Positions 1 to 23,812 of a stretch of DNA of 64,000 nt are shown piece after piece. A program made the position numbers and the translations under genes. Source of the stretch: Corticium candelabrum (taxonomy: Eukaryota; Porifera; Homoscleromorpha; Homosclerophorida; Plakinidae); NCBI RefSeq assembly GCF_963422355.1, contig NC_085088.1, forward strand, positions 3,726,847-3,790,846, written 5' to 3'. Numbering within the stretch: the stretch's first letter is position 1; every line of letters starts with the position of its first letter. Below the pieces are notes generated by a model. The model saw only the letters and a program-made list of their open reading frames with translations. It ran no database searches and was not told the DNA's origin.

Positions 1-77
1 AGTGCATCTTCTGAAGAGAATCTTCGTGAGCGTATCTTGGAGTCTGCGTTGGATTTGTTTGCGACCTGGGATGGTCT
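1..77 (+). other. Possible exon fragment at window edge
   Basis: The + strand reads as an open, helix-like stretch (…ENLRERILESALDLF…) that runs off the left edge. A MITE remnant begins just after it. I do not recognise a family, and the fragment is too short to separate a real exon from chance. Confidence 0.2.
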
Positions 78-169
78 TAGCCGCGTCCCCAAACTCTCTC
101 GCGCTAGTCTTGTCCGGTGCCCGTATGACAATTCCAGGCGCGAGAGAGTCTGGGATCATCCCGCCCACT
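78..169. mobile_element. Degraded TAG-type hairpin MITE
   Basis: The segment starts TAGCCGCGTCCCC and holds an imperfect inverted repeat: CTCTCTCGCGC on the left pairs with GCGCGAGAGAG on the right. Its arms resemble the clean MITE at 20011-20119 (TAGCCTCGTACC…, CTCTCGCGC). The right end is eroded, so the boundary is approximate and no target duplication is visible. Confidence 0.5.
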
Positions 170-180
170 TCCTGCCATAT

Positions 181-264
181 CTCCTTACTAAATGCTCACT
201 AAGTCTCACCCCAACGTCATCACTCCTTACTAAATGCTCACTAAGTGTCGCCCCCAACGTCATC
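181..264. repeat. 41-bp tandem duplication
   Basis: A unit starting CTCCTTACTAAATGCTCACT is present twice in direct order, ending each time in CCAACGTCATCA. No coding function is apparent. Confidence 0.7.
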
Positions 265-269
265 AAGCG

Positions 270-1843
270 TCCCGTAACTTCAAAATCAAATTAGCGTTAG
301 AACTAATCCAATAAACGTACTACACGGGATGCTATGACCATTTTTTGGTGTTTGTGGCATATCCAGCACTTGCAGACAACTGAAGCATGTTGAAAAGGTA
401 AGTCTATGGAGTGTTGGTAACGGGTGTCGTGAAGGCTTGTAGTCTGAGATCTACAATTGGTAACCGGTACTAAATAACTTGTCTAATAACTGTATTTTTA
501 ATTGCGCTAATTGATCGGTGTAAACGTTTAAGTTATATACAGTCGGCAATACAAATGTAGCTACTATTTCTTGGAAGACCATGTCCCTAACGTGTACTTT
601 GTATACGTGCTCTTTCAACCGAAGAGACTAATTAAGTTAAGTTAATTAAAAGTCATTTGTTTGCAGAGTAGAGTAGAAGCGTCAATCAGCATGATTTTGT
701 CTCTTGTCTAGACGCCGGTCAACTCATGTGCGTACACTTAGCTAAAACCGCTGTGCCCCATGCACGTTTAATTAATTACCTATAATAAACAACGACTCGT
801 CTAGTATGCATGCCTGGAACACTTGCTATAGTTAGGCAAATCGACCCGCCCGTATGTGTACACGCATGCATGCAGTGTACACATCTAGTAGTTGATATCC
901 AACTATCAAGCTATCTAAAATTTAGGACTCTCGACAAACGGCTAGCTACCAGTCTTCGGAGAGAAATAAGGTAAACGCTTTTCAGTCATTGTCTTTGCTT
1001 CTGCAGACTAGATGTAGTCATGCCTATCTAGACAGTCGTAAGTACTAACACTTAGAAATTTCAGGCGAAGAATCGACTAGAAAGATGCCGGCGATTCTGT
1101 CTATACTGTTCAACATACATGCATCTACACGAATCAGATTAACTAATAGGCTGCGTTCAAATCTACAGGCCTAGCTAGGACTTTGAGTGTTCGTACGCTG
1201 TCACGTACATTTCTTTGTGATGCCAGCAAACTGCTTGGAAACAATTATGAAGCACGCCACATTCGATTGATTCGAAGTCCCTTCCCTTTGACTCGTAGCT
1301 TTCAAATACGTTACTGTTCAGTGTTGTGCGACCGAACCTACATGCAGAACCCTACCAAATGAATGTTCCGTACGCACGCGCAGACTTTCGCGCTCTCTGG
1401 TCTGGACGTTCGAGGTTACAGTTCTACTGCGCTTGCACCACATTCATCGTGTTACCGGTTAGTCTTCTCACTTCTCGCTGATTCAGCGACATCTTGTCAA
1501 GAGCAAGAATGGGTAACGATAAGTTATTGTTGTCAACAGTGTTAGATGCAGCACAGTGTAGTAAAGGATTGATTGTAGTATGGGACGTGTGGATAGTTGA
1601 CTGTAGGTGGCATTCAGCTCCTGAGGGTGTTTCTTGGTTGTCAAGTACACACAATCCCTAGCTACAATACAAAAGGATGGGGCGACGGAACTTCATGAAG
1701 CATTTTCTTCGTCGTTTGGTCACTTGCACGAATCGTTCTTAGACTCATCTGTAGTCGGACACGGAAACGATTTCTTAAGGTAGGTGCTATCATGAAACGT
1801 GGTCGTGGGGAGGAGAAATTTGAGACTTGTGTACACACACACA

Positions 1844-1890
<47 letters not shown>

Positions 1891-1911
1891 ACACACACAG
1901 ACAGACAGACA

Positions 1912-1979
<68 letters not shown>

Positions 1980-2923
1980 AAAAGTTCGATGGAGAGCTAT
2001 ATAGGACCACGCCCCTTTGTGTTGTGCTACCCGGAATAGAAGCCTCGCTACGACGGCAACAAAGGCAATTAGCTGCCACTCACCCGAGGCAAGGCAAATG
2101 AGCATGTGATGATACTCACGATCGACACGTCAATTTTGTAGGCGTGTTCTAGCGATCTCGATCGACGTCGTGCATCTGCAGGCAAGACATGATTATCCTC
2201 TAGTTGTTTTCTAGAAATTACTGCAGATTTTTTCAAATTTTGTACTGAGAAGTAACTGTATCCTAGCATAAATGATACCCGGAAGAGTACTTTAGGGTGT
2301 GGTTATTATCACAGGTGACCTCTATATAATGGGGGGGGGGGTTGAACTTCACGATGCTACGAGACACTCTCATTATTATGGCCACGCACACTTTTATTGG
2401 CTTCTAAAATTTTAATTTGACAGATAAGGGGCAGATCCAGACTGGAAAAAAAGGGTGGTGTATATATATACTATATACAGCTTTGGTCATTACACGTATT
2501 TGCAGTCTACAATTCTTATGACCACGCCTACAAATGATAAAGAGGTCTAGCATCGTACCCAGGCCTTCTTGAGTGCGGTGTGACTCGAGAGCTGCACAGA
2601 GGAGCGAGGCGAAAACCCTACTGTGCTTTGCAAATCTTTAAAATATGCAGTACTTCAATTACCATCTAGAAAATGCTTCAGCATACAGCAGCGAGGAGCC
2701 ATATAGGCAATCAATCAAGATCTATTGTTTGCTTCTTTTGCAATGATTCTAATTAGTTTATTGAGCGCCCCTAAAAATAATTTTGTTTCCAAAAGGCGCT
2801 CTAGCTAGAGCTTAATAGATAATTGCAACTCCAGATGGCGCTTCAGTAAAAGGGGTGAATAATTACAGTAGTGACCAGGGACTCCTGTAAATACGTACAA
2901 GGCAAGTCCTCATAATTGTTATC
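270..2923. other. Upstream region of PAO copy A, no gene seen
   Basis: No convincing exon. Segments 645-805 and 881-1290 recur at 12200-12365 and 19222-19650, and 2030-2330 recurs near 19880-20580, so this is the left flank of a tandem duplication. Also present are a lone right end of a TAG/TTA-type MITE (about 1385-1418, matching the ends at 36.3 and 53.5 kb), a (CA)n tract and a poly-G run near 2331-2341. Confidence 0.7.
1831..1978. repeat. (CA)n/(CAGA)n microsatellite
   Basis: About 145 bp of CA dinucleotides with a short ACAG interruption in the middle. The long cysteine/valine or histidine/threonine ORFs across it are artefacts of the repeat. Confidence 0.95.
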
Positions 2924-12048
<9,125 letters not shown>

Positions 12049-12199
12049 ACTGCAATATGCGGACAGTGTTCTCACATTGTGTAGGTGTACTAAGATTGCA
12101 GCTGTCTATCACTAGTAGGTAGTCTGTAGTAGCTAGTCTGCATAACGTTGCTGCATGCATGTGGAATTCATCATGACTGTCGTCTCTAGTTTGGTTAGT

Positions 12200-12365
12200 T
12201 AAAAGTCATTTGTTCGCAGGGTAGAGTAGAAGCGTCAATCAGCATGATTTGTCTCTCGTCTAGACGCCGGTCAACTCATGTGCATAGTACACTTTGCTAG
12301 AAACCGCTGTGCCCCATGCACGTTTAATTACTTAATTACTTAACTATAATAAACAACGACTCGTC
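12200..12365. repeat. Direct repeat of 645-805 (duplication junction)
   Basis: It shares long near-identical stretches with 645-805 (AGAGTAGAAGCGTCAATCAG, TAGACGCCGGTCAACTCATG, GCCCCATGCACGTTTAATTA). It marks the start of the second unit of the PAO tandem duplication. Confidence 0.8.
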
Positions 12366-13076
12366 TTGTTTGCCTCTCTGTTCGCGTTGACTTTGCGCTT
12401 TGAAAATCTGTAATAACTTCTGCGCAATAGACGATATTTGGGGGCGGCGCTTCTACAGCATGCGCAATCTTGAGGGTAACACACACCTTTGCCGATCCCG
12501 CTGTACACAAAGTCCACGTTTCCGGGTCTGCTTCTGAACCGTAGATCACCTTGCCGTTGACTAGGCTTTGTAAGTAAGTTTACTACTTACCATTTCGTGC
12601 ATCTTGTGAGAGACTTTGCCTGCGTAGAGACGCGTAGGAAGTCATTTTTTGACTGTGGCTTCTCGAGGGTAAGAGACTGCTGTTCAAGCCGAAGTCGCCT
12701 GATTCACACTCTGAACAGATACACGTGGCGTAGAATGACAGACTACTCATTGCCTAGCGATGGAAGTTTAACAGGTGAAGATTCTGCGGTAGCGGAACCC
12801 ATTCGAAGTGCCGAATGTGACGCACTGTGTGGCTGACTAAGACTACTTGTTTTCCCCGTCTAGCGTTCTGGAACTGTGGAACTGGAACATTCATGCGCGC
12901 GTTAGGTGTTTTCTGTAGGCTGTAGCCCCATAAAGCAATAGGAGCCCCCGGAACAAATCCGCGGCGCACCGTACCGGTGTGGAACAAATTCCGTCCCCCT
13001 ACACAGACTGTCCGCTTTGTGACAATGCGCATGCCCATTGTTACGCGCCAATTCCGGTAAGAAAACTGTCCGCCGC

Positions 13077-14719
13077 ATGTCACTTTCTCGTGAAGAACAT
13101 CTTGCCTGCGTGAAGGCTTACCTAAGGAGTGGAGTGTACGATCATTGTATCAGGACTAAGGACCAAAAGCGACGATTACGGAGGTTGGCAGAATTGTTTG
13201 CGCTTGAAGGTAAGATCTAGAATCTAAATTATTTGCACTAAAATTATTGCATTGTCTACTAATCTAAAAATTTATTCGACACATTTTTCATTGTTTAATT
13301 AATTAATTAATTAATAACTGAAATTTCTAAATTGCATAATTATTGGTGTAATACTCTACTAGGTGGGAAATATTGACTTATATAAATTTTATCTTTTCCA
13401 CTAGGAAATCAACTGTTTTATGTTGGTGCCAAAAGAACCAACATAGAGTGGTTCTCTTTACAGAGGACCAAAAACTGCAAGTATTCAAGAGTTGCCATGA
13501 CTCTCCTCATGGAGGACACTTTGGCAGAAGAAAAACTCTACAAAAGATTGAGGAAAGATTTTACTGGCTAACAATGACTTCGTATGTTTACGATCAGGTT
13601 AGATTAGTGTAAAACTAATCGCTAGGTATTACATATAGTGTACCTGCATGGCGCACTTTCAACTATTGTTTTCAAATGAGACGGAAAACAGATAGACAGA
13701 CAAACAAACAAACCAACAGATTAACATACATACATTTTTTTGTTACAAGGGCCTACTTGTTACAATCTACCACTATTCACATGTACAGTCACTATATGTA
13801 CTTTAGTCACTTCAAACTTAAACTTGCTGCTTGGACAGAACTGAGACAGAGGCAATTGTATGTTAGTTCCTTGCCCAAGGGAACTTATGTATGTGACTCT
13901 CCCGCACTTGAACTCTGACCCAAAGGTCCCGGATGTTGCCAATCTCCAACTGCACACTCTAACCAATTGAGCCACATACATACCTACATACATACATACA
14001 TACATACATTTTTTTGTTTTGTTACAAGGACCCTTAGGGCCCAGGTTACTGCAGACACTACTAAGTACTTGCTACTATACTTTCTACGATACTAGTATAC
14101 AATCTACGATACTAGTATACAATTGAAACACTATCAGCAGTCACTGTCTATATGTAAACTTCTTCTTTGCTTCTTGGACAGAACCTGACACTCCGGAGAG
14201 AGAGGCAATTGTATGTTAGTTCCTTGCCCAAGGGAATTTATGTATGTGGCCCTCCCGCACTCAAACTCTGACCTGAAGGTACCGGATGTTGCCAATCTTC
14301 AACTGCACACTCAAACCAATTGAGCCACATACATACATACATACATACATACATACATACATACATACATACAACAGTTATATACATACAGACAGACAGT
14401 TAGAGAAGCATGTATGGAAATTGCTAAATCGAGCTAGTTTCTTTGTGACCAACTTGTGTCTCTAAATGATCCAGTTTGGGATGTTACTCTTGAGATATTG
14501 TCATGTATCACGAATCAACCATCTGGCAAGGGTAATCTTTCCTAGTCATCTCTTACCGGCTGCCACTCTGCATGATCGGCTAATCAAATCCACATTTGAA
14601 AATGTAATTAAGTGCTACGACATTGGAGAGTATAAGTAGCTACAGGCTACCTAACCTAGCTCTTCGAAATGGTGGATTCGGATTGTCATCTATTGCAGAT
14701 ACAACATGACAGAATATAT

Positions 14720-14774
<55 letters not shown>

Positions 14775-15758
14775 GTACAGGCAGACAAACAGACAAGGCA
14801 GACAAAAATCTTGCAGTGTTCTTGACGAATATCAATTTGTTTTAAACTAAGTGGTTAAATGTATTCTGATCCCCCTATGGGGTCATCTGTTGTAGCCTTA
14901 AGTGTTTGCTGTTGATTAGAGGAACTCTACTTAGAGACTACCTTTAAGCTCTTGATGGAAATGTCTTTGGATTTGAAAAATATATGTATTTGACAGACAG
15001 ACAGGCAGACAGACAGACAGATCAACAGGTACACAAACAGACCTCTGAAGCAGGTTTGCTTTTGGTGCTTGTTGTAGATTTTACAAACCATGCAGACTGA
15101 TCTGGTTGGGCATGACACACAAATAATATTATCTATAACCACTGGCTGATTCATTTGTTTGCTTACGTCATTTGTAGATTGGAAAATGCGACAAGTGCCA
15201 GCGTATGGAGACAATTAAAACTGTAGCACCAACATACCATCCAATCAAAGTTAAAGGACCTTGGGAATTCATTGGAGTTGATCTCATGGGAAAGTTTCCA
15301 ATGACAGCAGCTGGATATCAGTACATACTAACAGCAACAGACTATTTCACAAAATGGGTGGAAGCATTTCCACTACAAGATAAATCTGCATTTGGACAGG
15401 TTATGTCACATATTTTACAATTAAGTGCAGTAAAGCATTATAATTAAAATACATTAACATTTTCAGGTACTGTTTCATAATAAGTTATGACCTGTCCAAC
15501 AACCATAATCAATTGCTATATTTATTGTTATGCATACATATCTCTGTATTTGCATGCATTTGGATGCATGGTGTTAATAGTGTTAGCTTATTTATTTATG
15601 TTAGTAATTATGAACAATTTGTGTTTGTTGACCGTACATGTGTTTTACTTTTCTCAAAGGCATCGTGTTCCGAAGAAAGTATTGACAGATCAAGGCAGAG
15701 AATTTGTAAACGAGGTTGGCAAATAGCAAATTTAGTCTTATTGCAAGTCGTGTGTCTG

Positions 15759-15846
<88 letters not shown>

Positions 15847-18340
15847 TCGATCAGTCACTGTCTAAATGTGTGGAATATCATTGCAGGTAAATGAACATTT
15901 GTCACAAATTTTTGGCATTACGCACAAAATAACTGCAGCCTACCACCCACAGACCAATGGTTTAGACGAACGAACCAATGGGACTCTGAAACGTGCTCTA
16001 AGCAAGCTAGTCAATGAACACCAGAATGACTGGGATGTCTACTTAGACCCAGTGTTGTTTGGCTTGCGAACAAGTGTTCAAGAAAGTTCAAAGTACACAC
16101 CTTTCTTTCTTATGTATAATCGAAAAGCTCGTCTACCAGTTCAACTAGACCATTTAGAAGAAGAAGAAATCGAGAACAATAGTTCTCATGAATTTGATGA
16201 AGAAGAACATTTGAAGAGAGTTGAAAACATGAAAAGTGTTCATCAACAGGTTAGAACAGCTAGGCTTGTGTTTTATACATTTTTGAAACCTGCATCACTT
16301 TAGTGCGTACACGTTAAATAAAGGAACGACATTTGTTTGTTGATCTGATTCTTTTGTACAGGTTTTAGAAAACCTTGCAAAAGCACAAGAAAAACAAAAG
16401 AAAATTTATCTGAAGAAAGCAAACAAACGTGGTGTGAAGTCTTTCATCTTTTCTGTCGGCAATTTAGTCTTGAAAAGAAATACGAACAAAATAAGCAGAA
16501 AAGGAGATCGGCTCCAAAGTAATTGGTTGGGTCCATTTCTAATCATTGATATGTACAATTCTAAGTGCAGTCTCAAAAACATAGAAGTTGTGTTGAGATG
16601 TAAAGTTCACGTATTCCACCTCAAGCCATATCACAAACAGGTGATACACTGTCAAACAGTTTGCATAGCATGTTTATGTATTTCTTGTCCATTCATTGTA
16701 ATTGCCTGTATGTGTCTGGATGCATGCATATTTAAACCTCTGTTGGACAAGTGTCCATGCGTGCATTCTTGGATACCACGTGTGCTGACATTTGTTCATA
16801 TGTATATATACAGTAACACACCCCACGTTTGCTCTCCACAGTCAATTGATTTTGTGATTTAAAATCTCAGGACAGTAATGAAGACCATAGCACAGAAAAG
16901 AATGCAACTGACTTGGAAGATGACGTAGTGCCGTCAAGAAAAAGACCTCGACAAGAATCAAAAGAAGATTTGCAGTAAGCACAGCTGTTAGATGTTGTCA
17001 GTGGATGCTTATTTATGATGTATTTTTGTAAGAGCACCAGAAATGAATGAAACAAAACGGGTTAAACAGAGTCTGGAAAAGAAAGGCAGCTGTAAGGTAC
17101 ACAAATCCTTGGCAAACTCCTGACAACTAGTCCTGTGTTTTAGAAACTGTAGCTCATATTTATGCCAGTAGCTGGTAAGTTAAAACACTAAATATGTAGA
17201 CTTAATTATAATTGACACGCTAACTGAGATCATTAGCTAATTGCATGAAGTTGCATTGGTGTCAAAAAGAAATGTAAGAAATGATACTGCAAGTAGTGTT
17301 TACATTTATGGTAATAGTTCAGACTATTTTGAATTTTAAATTTAACCACCTAATTAATTAATACTAACTCTAGATTAATTAAGTTATAGTAAATTGCTTA
17401 CATCAATTTTTTGTTACGTTTGCTTTCAATCACAATTTGTACACTCTACAGTAACCATAAATAGTTGTGCCATGTTCATTAGTCATTTGGTGAACAACAG
17501 CAACATCAACAACAAGAACAACAACAGATGCAACAACAACAGACACAACAACAACAGACACAACAGCAACTACAAAAACAACAGACACAACAACAACTAC
17601 AGCAACAGGAGAAGAAGAGAGAACAGCAACCACAGCCAAAGCTGCAGTGCAATTTGGATATTCTAAAAAGATATGGTGAATGGCTTGATGATACCATCAT
17701 CAATGCAGCACAGCAGTTGCTGAAGCAACAGTTTTCAGGGGAAAAAGGCTTTCAAAACACGCTGTTATCGCAACGACTGCAATTCGAAGTTGCCACTCAC
17801 AATTCTATTCAGATACACCATGTCCACAATTACTGGCTAACAACATCAAGTGATGAGGAGGGAAATGTTCATATATATGATAGTTTAGCTCGATATAAAC
17901 TGTCAGGGCAACTGAAGCAACAGATTGCTTCAATATATCGAACCGATCAGACAGAAATGAAAGTCTCTGTTGAAGCAGTCCAACAGCAAAAAGGACCAAG
18001 CGACTGTGGTCTTTTTGCAGTAGCGCTTGCATTTGACATTGCAGCTGGAGTTGACCCACAAAATATAAACTACATCCAAGCAGAGATGAGGGAGCACCTA
18101 TTGTCTTGTTTATGTAAAGGAAATATAACTCCTTTTCCAAGGTATTTTGGCAAGACAGCATCTGTCCGAAAGTGTAAACCCTCCGTAGTTCGATTCCGTG
18201 TATATTGTATATGCAGGCAAACTGAGTGTTTTGGACAGCAAATGGTACAATGTGATAATTGCCAAGAATGGTATCACTTTAAGTGTGTTGCTTACAACAA
18301 ACATGGGGAGATATTTTACTGCCCAAATTGTAGAGAATAG
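13077..18340 (+). CDS. Ginger transposase: integrase + GPY/F + Ulp1 + PHD
   Basis: Likely exons are 13077-13209, 13405-13597, 15178-15399, 15660-15714, 15887-16249, 16362-16640, 16871-16974, 17033-17096 and 17483-18340. In order: an N-terminal helical part (MSLSREEHLACVKAYL); H2C2 zinc binding (CHDSPHGGHFGRRKTL…CDKCQ); the DDE core (FIGVDLMGKF, VLTDQGREFVNE, HPQTNGLDERTNGTL); a GPY/F module (NWLGPFLI); a basic, then Q-rich linker; a Ulp1/C48-like domain (WLDDTIINAAQQLL, HIYDSLARY, QQQKGPSDCGLFAVAL); and a C4HC3 PHD finger (VYCICRQTE…CDNCQEWYH…CPNC). It would cut and paste the element in the nucleus; the Ulp1 and PHD parts may act on SUMO and chromatin. One frame shift in exon 2 (near 13430) and a phase clash at the exon 3/4 junction suggest a decayed copy or sequence errors. 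Confidence 0.8.
13741..13976 (-). mobile_element. tRNA-derived SINE, copy 1
   Basis: On the minus strand the head reads TGGCTCAATTGGTTAGAG (A-box-like) and CAGAGTTCAAGTGC (B-box-like), followed by the tail CCCTTGGGCAAGGAACTAAC found in marine-invertebrate SINEs. It is bounded by (CATA)n and lies in intron 2 of the Ginger gene. Confidence 0.7.
14018..14327 (-). mobile_element. tRNA-derived SINE, copy 2
   Basis: This copy has the same head and tail as copy 1, in the same orientation and next to (CATA)n, but with a longer body (extra ACTAGTATACAATCTACGAT repeats). The two copies may have arisen by local duplication. Confidence 0.68.
14330..14374. repeat. (CATA)n microsatellite
   Basis: About eleven CATA units at the SINE 5' end; a shorter run lies at 13975-14008. 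Confidence 0.95.
14716..14800. repeat. (CAGA)n microsatellite
   Basis: About fourteen CAGA units with decay to the right, in Ginger intron 2. A shorter tract is at 14993-15021. Confidence 0.95.
15762..15844. repeat. (GT)n microsatellite in Ginger intron
   Basis: About 80 bp of GT between exons 4 and 5 of the Ginger gene. Confidence 0.95.
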
Positions 18341-18562
18341 CTCATATGAACAGTTCTGCTGCTTATCTAGTTATGGAAATAGTGAGTCTAGTTATGAAAA
18401 TTGTTGAAACTTAGTAAACAAACAAGTGTTGTCTGGTCTGAAGTCTTCATGAGCCCCTAACAGGTTGCACAGAGTACTAGTATATAGGTATTACTACGAT
18501 GTCTTGGAAAATGGTAATAGAATGGTATACCAGTAACCTTTATTTTTACTAAACTTGGACAA

Positions 18563-18565
<3 letters not shown>

Positions 18566-18637
<72 letters not shown>

Positions 18638-18663
18638 ACAGACACACAGACACAGACACACAG

Positions 18664-18695
<32 letters not shown>

Positions 18696-18752
18696 ACAGA
18701 CACACACACAGACACACAGACACACAGACACACACAGACACACAGACACACA

Positions 18753-18816
<64 letters not shown>

Positions 18817-18856
18817 ACACCACACCACACCACACCACACCACACCACACCACGCC
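18566..18856. repeat. (CA)n/(CAGA)n/(CCACA)n composite repeat
   Basis: A 290-bp composite of CA, CACAGA and finally CACAC pentamers, 3' of the Ginger stop codon and inside the element. Confidence 0.95.
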
Positions 18857-19092
18857 ACACAAAGCGCGTGCGTGCGCAGACATAGACGTTATAGCATCAA
18901 ATGTCATCAAACACTCACTCATTTGGTAGTCCACATCCACTACACAATTTTTCGCGGGGGACACGTTTTGCAGGCGGACGGTATTTGTCACGTACTGCCG
19001 ACAAATTGTGTCCGGGGGGACACTTTTTGTAGGGGGGGACACTTTTTGTAGGGGGGGACACTTTTTGTAGGGGGACACTATTTATCATGACA

Positions 19093-21056
19093 CCGGAACA
19101 AATCCGCTGCTACACCGGAATTGCTCCAGCGCGAGAAGAATGATTCACGTGCGTTTAGCTCAGCGACTGCACGGAAGAGCCTGGCTTGCGAGACTATACC
19201 CAAAAAGTCAACGCCAACACAGATCCAGTAGTTGATATCCAACTAGCAAGCTGTCTCAAAATTTAGGACTCTCGACAAACGGCTAGCTACCAGTCTTCGG
19301 AGAGAATTAAGGTAAACGTTTTCAATCATTGTCGTTGCTTCTGCAGACTAGATGTACATGTAGTCATGCCTAGCTAGCTAGACAGTCGTACGTAGCAACC
19401 ATTTAGAAATTTCAGACGAAACATCGACTAGAAAGACGCCGGCGATTCTGTCTGTAGCTGTTCAACATACATGCATCTACAGGAATACCCTGGGTTCAAA
19501 CCTACAGGCCTAGCTAGGACTTTTGAGTGTTGGTACGTACACTACTAGTCTCGCATAGCCGGAAGAATGTACACTACATTGTCACGTAGATTGCTTTGCG
19601 ATGCCAGCAAACTGCTCGGAAACAATTAGGAAGCACGCCACATTTGACACTACAGGCAGGCATGAAATAATTAGCTAGCAGTTGTCCGCGTGCCCTCCGA
19701 TCTCAACAGTCAGACTCACTGATGCAAGAACAGAATTCGCAACAACATGCATTTAGATCCTCTAGAGAGAGCGGATTTTGAACTTCGTCGAATCAGGAGC
19801 GAACGGCGAGTCTCCTGGACAGTACCAATATCCATATGCCGGGCTTCGGCTCTTTACAAAATAAACAGGCGCATGCCTAGGCTAGTTACAAGGCAATTAG
19901 CTGCCACTCACCAAAGGCAAACGAGCAAGTGACCGAGTCATGATCGACACGTCAATTTTGTAGGCGTGTTCTAGCGATCTCGATCGACGTCGTGCATCTG
20001 CAGCCAGGACTAGCCTCGTACCAGACCCTCTCGCGCCGTCGTGCCCGGTTCCCTCTCCGGCGTTGTCGTGTTATACGGGAGCCGGGCACGACGGCGCGAG
20101 AGGGTCTGGTACGAGGCTAGCCAGGACAATGATTACCCTCTACTGTCTGTTCCCCATATGTGTGAACTTTGAAAATCATCAATATCTTTGCTGTTTTTTT
20201 GGACTTCGCGATGATCCCGGCATCGTTAGAAACCGCTAGGTCTGGCATTTCTGTTTATCAAATTATCTAAGCCTTTCCATAAACAAGAAAACGGAAAGAT
20301 AATACTTTTGCTTAGCAAAGACCAACGATCAGCAACTGGAACTTAAGATAATTGGTGTAACATGGTCCAACTGGAGCAGCTCTTAGTGCACACCTGGTGT
20401 GACCTCTACTTCATTACTCACCTCCGAGTTCACACTTACCGGGAATAGACAGTAGTTGTCTTCTAGGAATTACTGCAGATTTTTTCAAATTTTGTATTGA
20501 GAAGTAACTGTATCCTAGCATAAATGATACCCGGAAGAGTGTTTAATTAAGGTGTGGTTCACAGGGGCGTAGCGTGACCTCTATATAGTGGGGGCTTAGC
20601 TTCACGATGCTACGAGGCAACCCATTTTTATGGCCACGCCCACTTTTATTGGCTTCTAATTTGACTATATGGTAGAATCAGTAGCAGATCCAGACTGGAA
20701 AAATGGTAGTGTGTATACTATATATAGTTTTGGTCATCACACGTATTTACAGTCTACAATTTTTATGACTACGCCTACAAATGTCCTTATATCAAACAAT
20801 AGAATCACTGCTCAACCAAAATAGTAAATTTTTGCTTTATGGTTTGTAAAAATCGAATGTACATTAAAACATTTGAGACATTTGCAATTTTTAACTGCAT
20901 TGAAATGCAAAAATTGGAATGATCAAAGGGGCACAGACCTTAGAGCCTAATAAATAATTGCAACTCCAGATGGCGCTTCAGTAAGAGGGATGAATAATTG
21001 CAGTAGTGATTAGGAACTCCTGTAAACGTACAAGGCAAGTCCTCATAATTGTTATC
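19093..21056. other. Upstream region of PAO copy B, no gene seen
   Basis: Colinear with copy A upstream DNA (881-1290, 2030-2920) apart from indels. It holds a hairpin MITE at 20011-20119. No exon is supported; the 19747-19932 ORF has no recognisable domain. Confidence 0.65.
20011..20119. mobile_element. TAG...CTA hairpin MITE with 8-bp TSD
   Basis: A near-perfect 109-bp palindrome: TAGCCTCGTACCAGACCCTC on the left is matched inverted on the right. Perfect GCCAGGAC duplications flank it (20003-20010, 20120-20127). PAO copy A has a single GGCAAGAC at the corresponding site (about 2181-2188), an empty-site control. The tip matches the element at 8628-10431. Confidence 0.9.
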
Positions 21057-23644
<2,588 letters not shown>

Positions 23645-23724
23645 ACTGTAATATGCTGATGGTGTTCTTACATTATCATGTTGCCATTGTGTAGGCACTC
23701 AGTTTGCAGCTGTGATATCTACTA

Positions 23725-23812
23725 GTAGCTAGTCTGTATTAGCTAGTCTGTATTAGCTAGTCTGTATTAGCTAGTCTGTATTAGCTAGTCTGTATTAGCT
23801 AGTCTGCATAGC
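23725..23812. repeat. 15-bp tandem repeat
   Basis: Units of AGCTAGTCTGTATT repeated about six times downstream of PAO copy B. Copy A has fewer units at 12125-12145. Confidence 0.85.

Larger units (their letters stand above)
12978..19092 (+). mobile_element. Ginger-type DNA transposon
   Basis: The ends are TGTGGAACAAATTCCGTCCC on the left and, inverted, TGTCATGATAAATAGTGTCC on the right; both share GTCCCCCTACA and TGTCC further in. A perfect 4-bp duplication CCGG flanks it (12974-12977 and 19093-19096). TGT ends and a 4-bp duplication fit Ginger elements, whose transposase derives from the same integrase family as gypsy elements but which lack RT. No RT or RNase H is seen. Three GGGGGGACACTTTTTGTA repeats lie just inside the right end. 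Confidence 0.82.
12372..19217. mobile_element. Older inverted-repeat element hosting Ginger
   Basis: The left end CTCTCTGTTCGCGTTGACTT and the reverse complement of the right end (TCTGTGTTGGCGTTGACTTT) form imperfect inverted repeats. They sit where the otherwise colinear copy A sequence (805-881) is short. The Ginger element at 12978-19092 lies inside. Related ends occur at 27731-28258. The interior (12400-12977) shows no convincing gene. Boundaries are approximate. Confidence 0.5.

Noticed and set aside
1..77. TetR-like look of ENLRERILESALDLF at the window edge
   Set aside because: The resemblance is to one short helix only and the context is animal DNA. Kept only as a possible exon fragment.
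1662..2105. Long Cys/Val and His/Thr ORFs over (CA)n tracts (here and at 3.5, 18.5, 21.6, 28.4, 43.9, 53.8 kb)
   Set aside because: Both strands and several frames stay open because the dinucleotide repeat has no stop codon. Composition is pure repeat, with no domain.
13900..13976. tRNA gene on the minus strand
   Set aside because: A- and B-box-like segments are present but the arms do not pair as a tRNA cloverleaf, and the SINE tail follows directly.
17506..17703. Cys/Ser/Val-rich minus-strand ORF opposite the Q-rich linker of the Ginger protein
   Set aside because: It is the antisense shadow of CAA/CAG repeats in the plus-strand coding exon.
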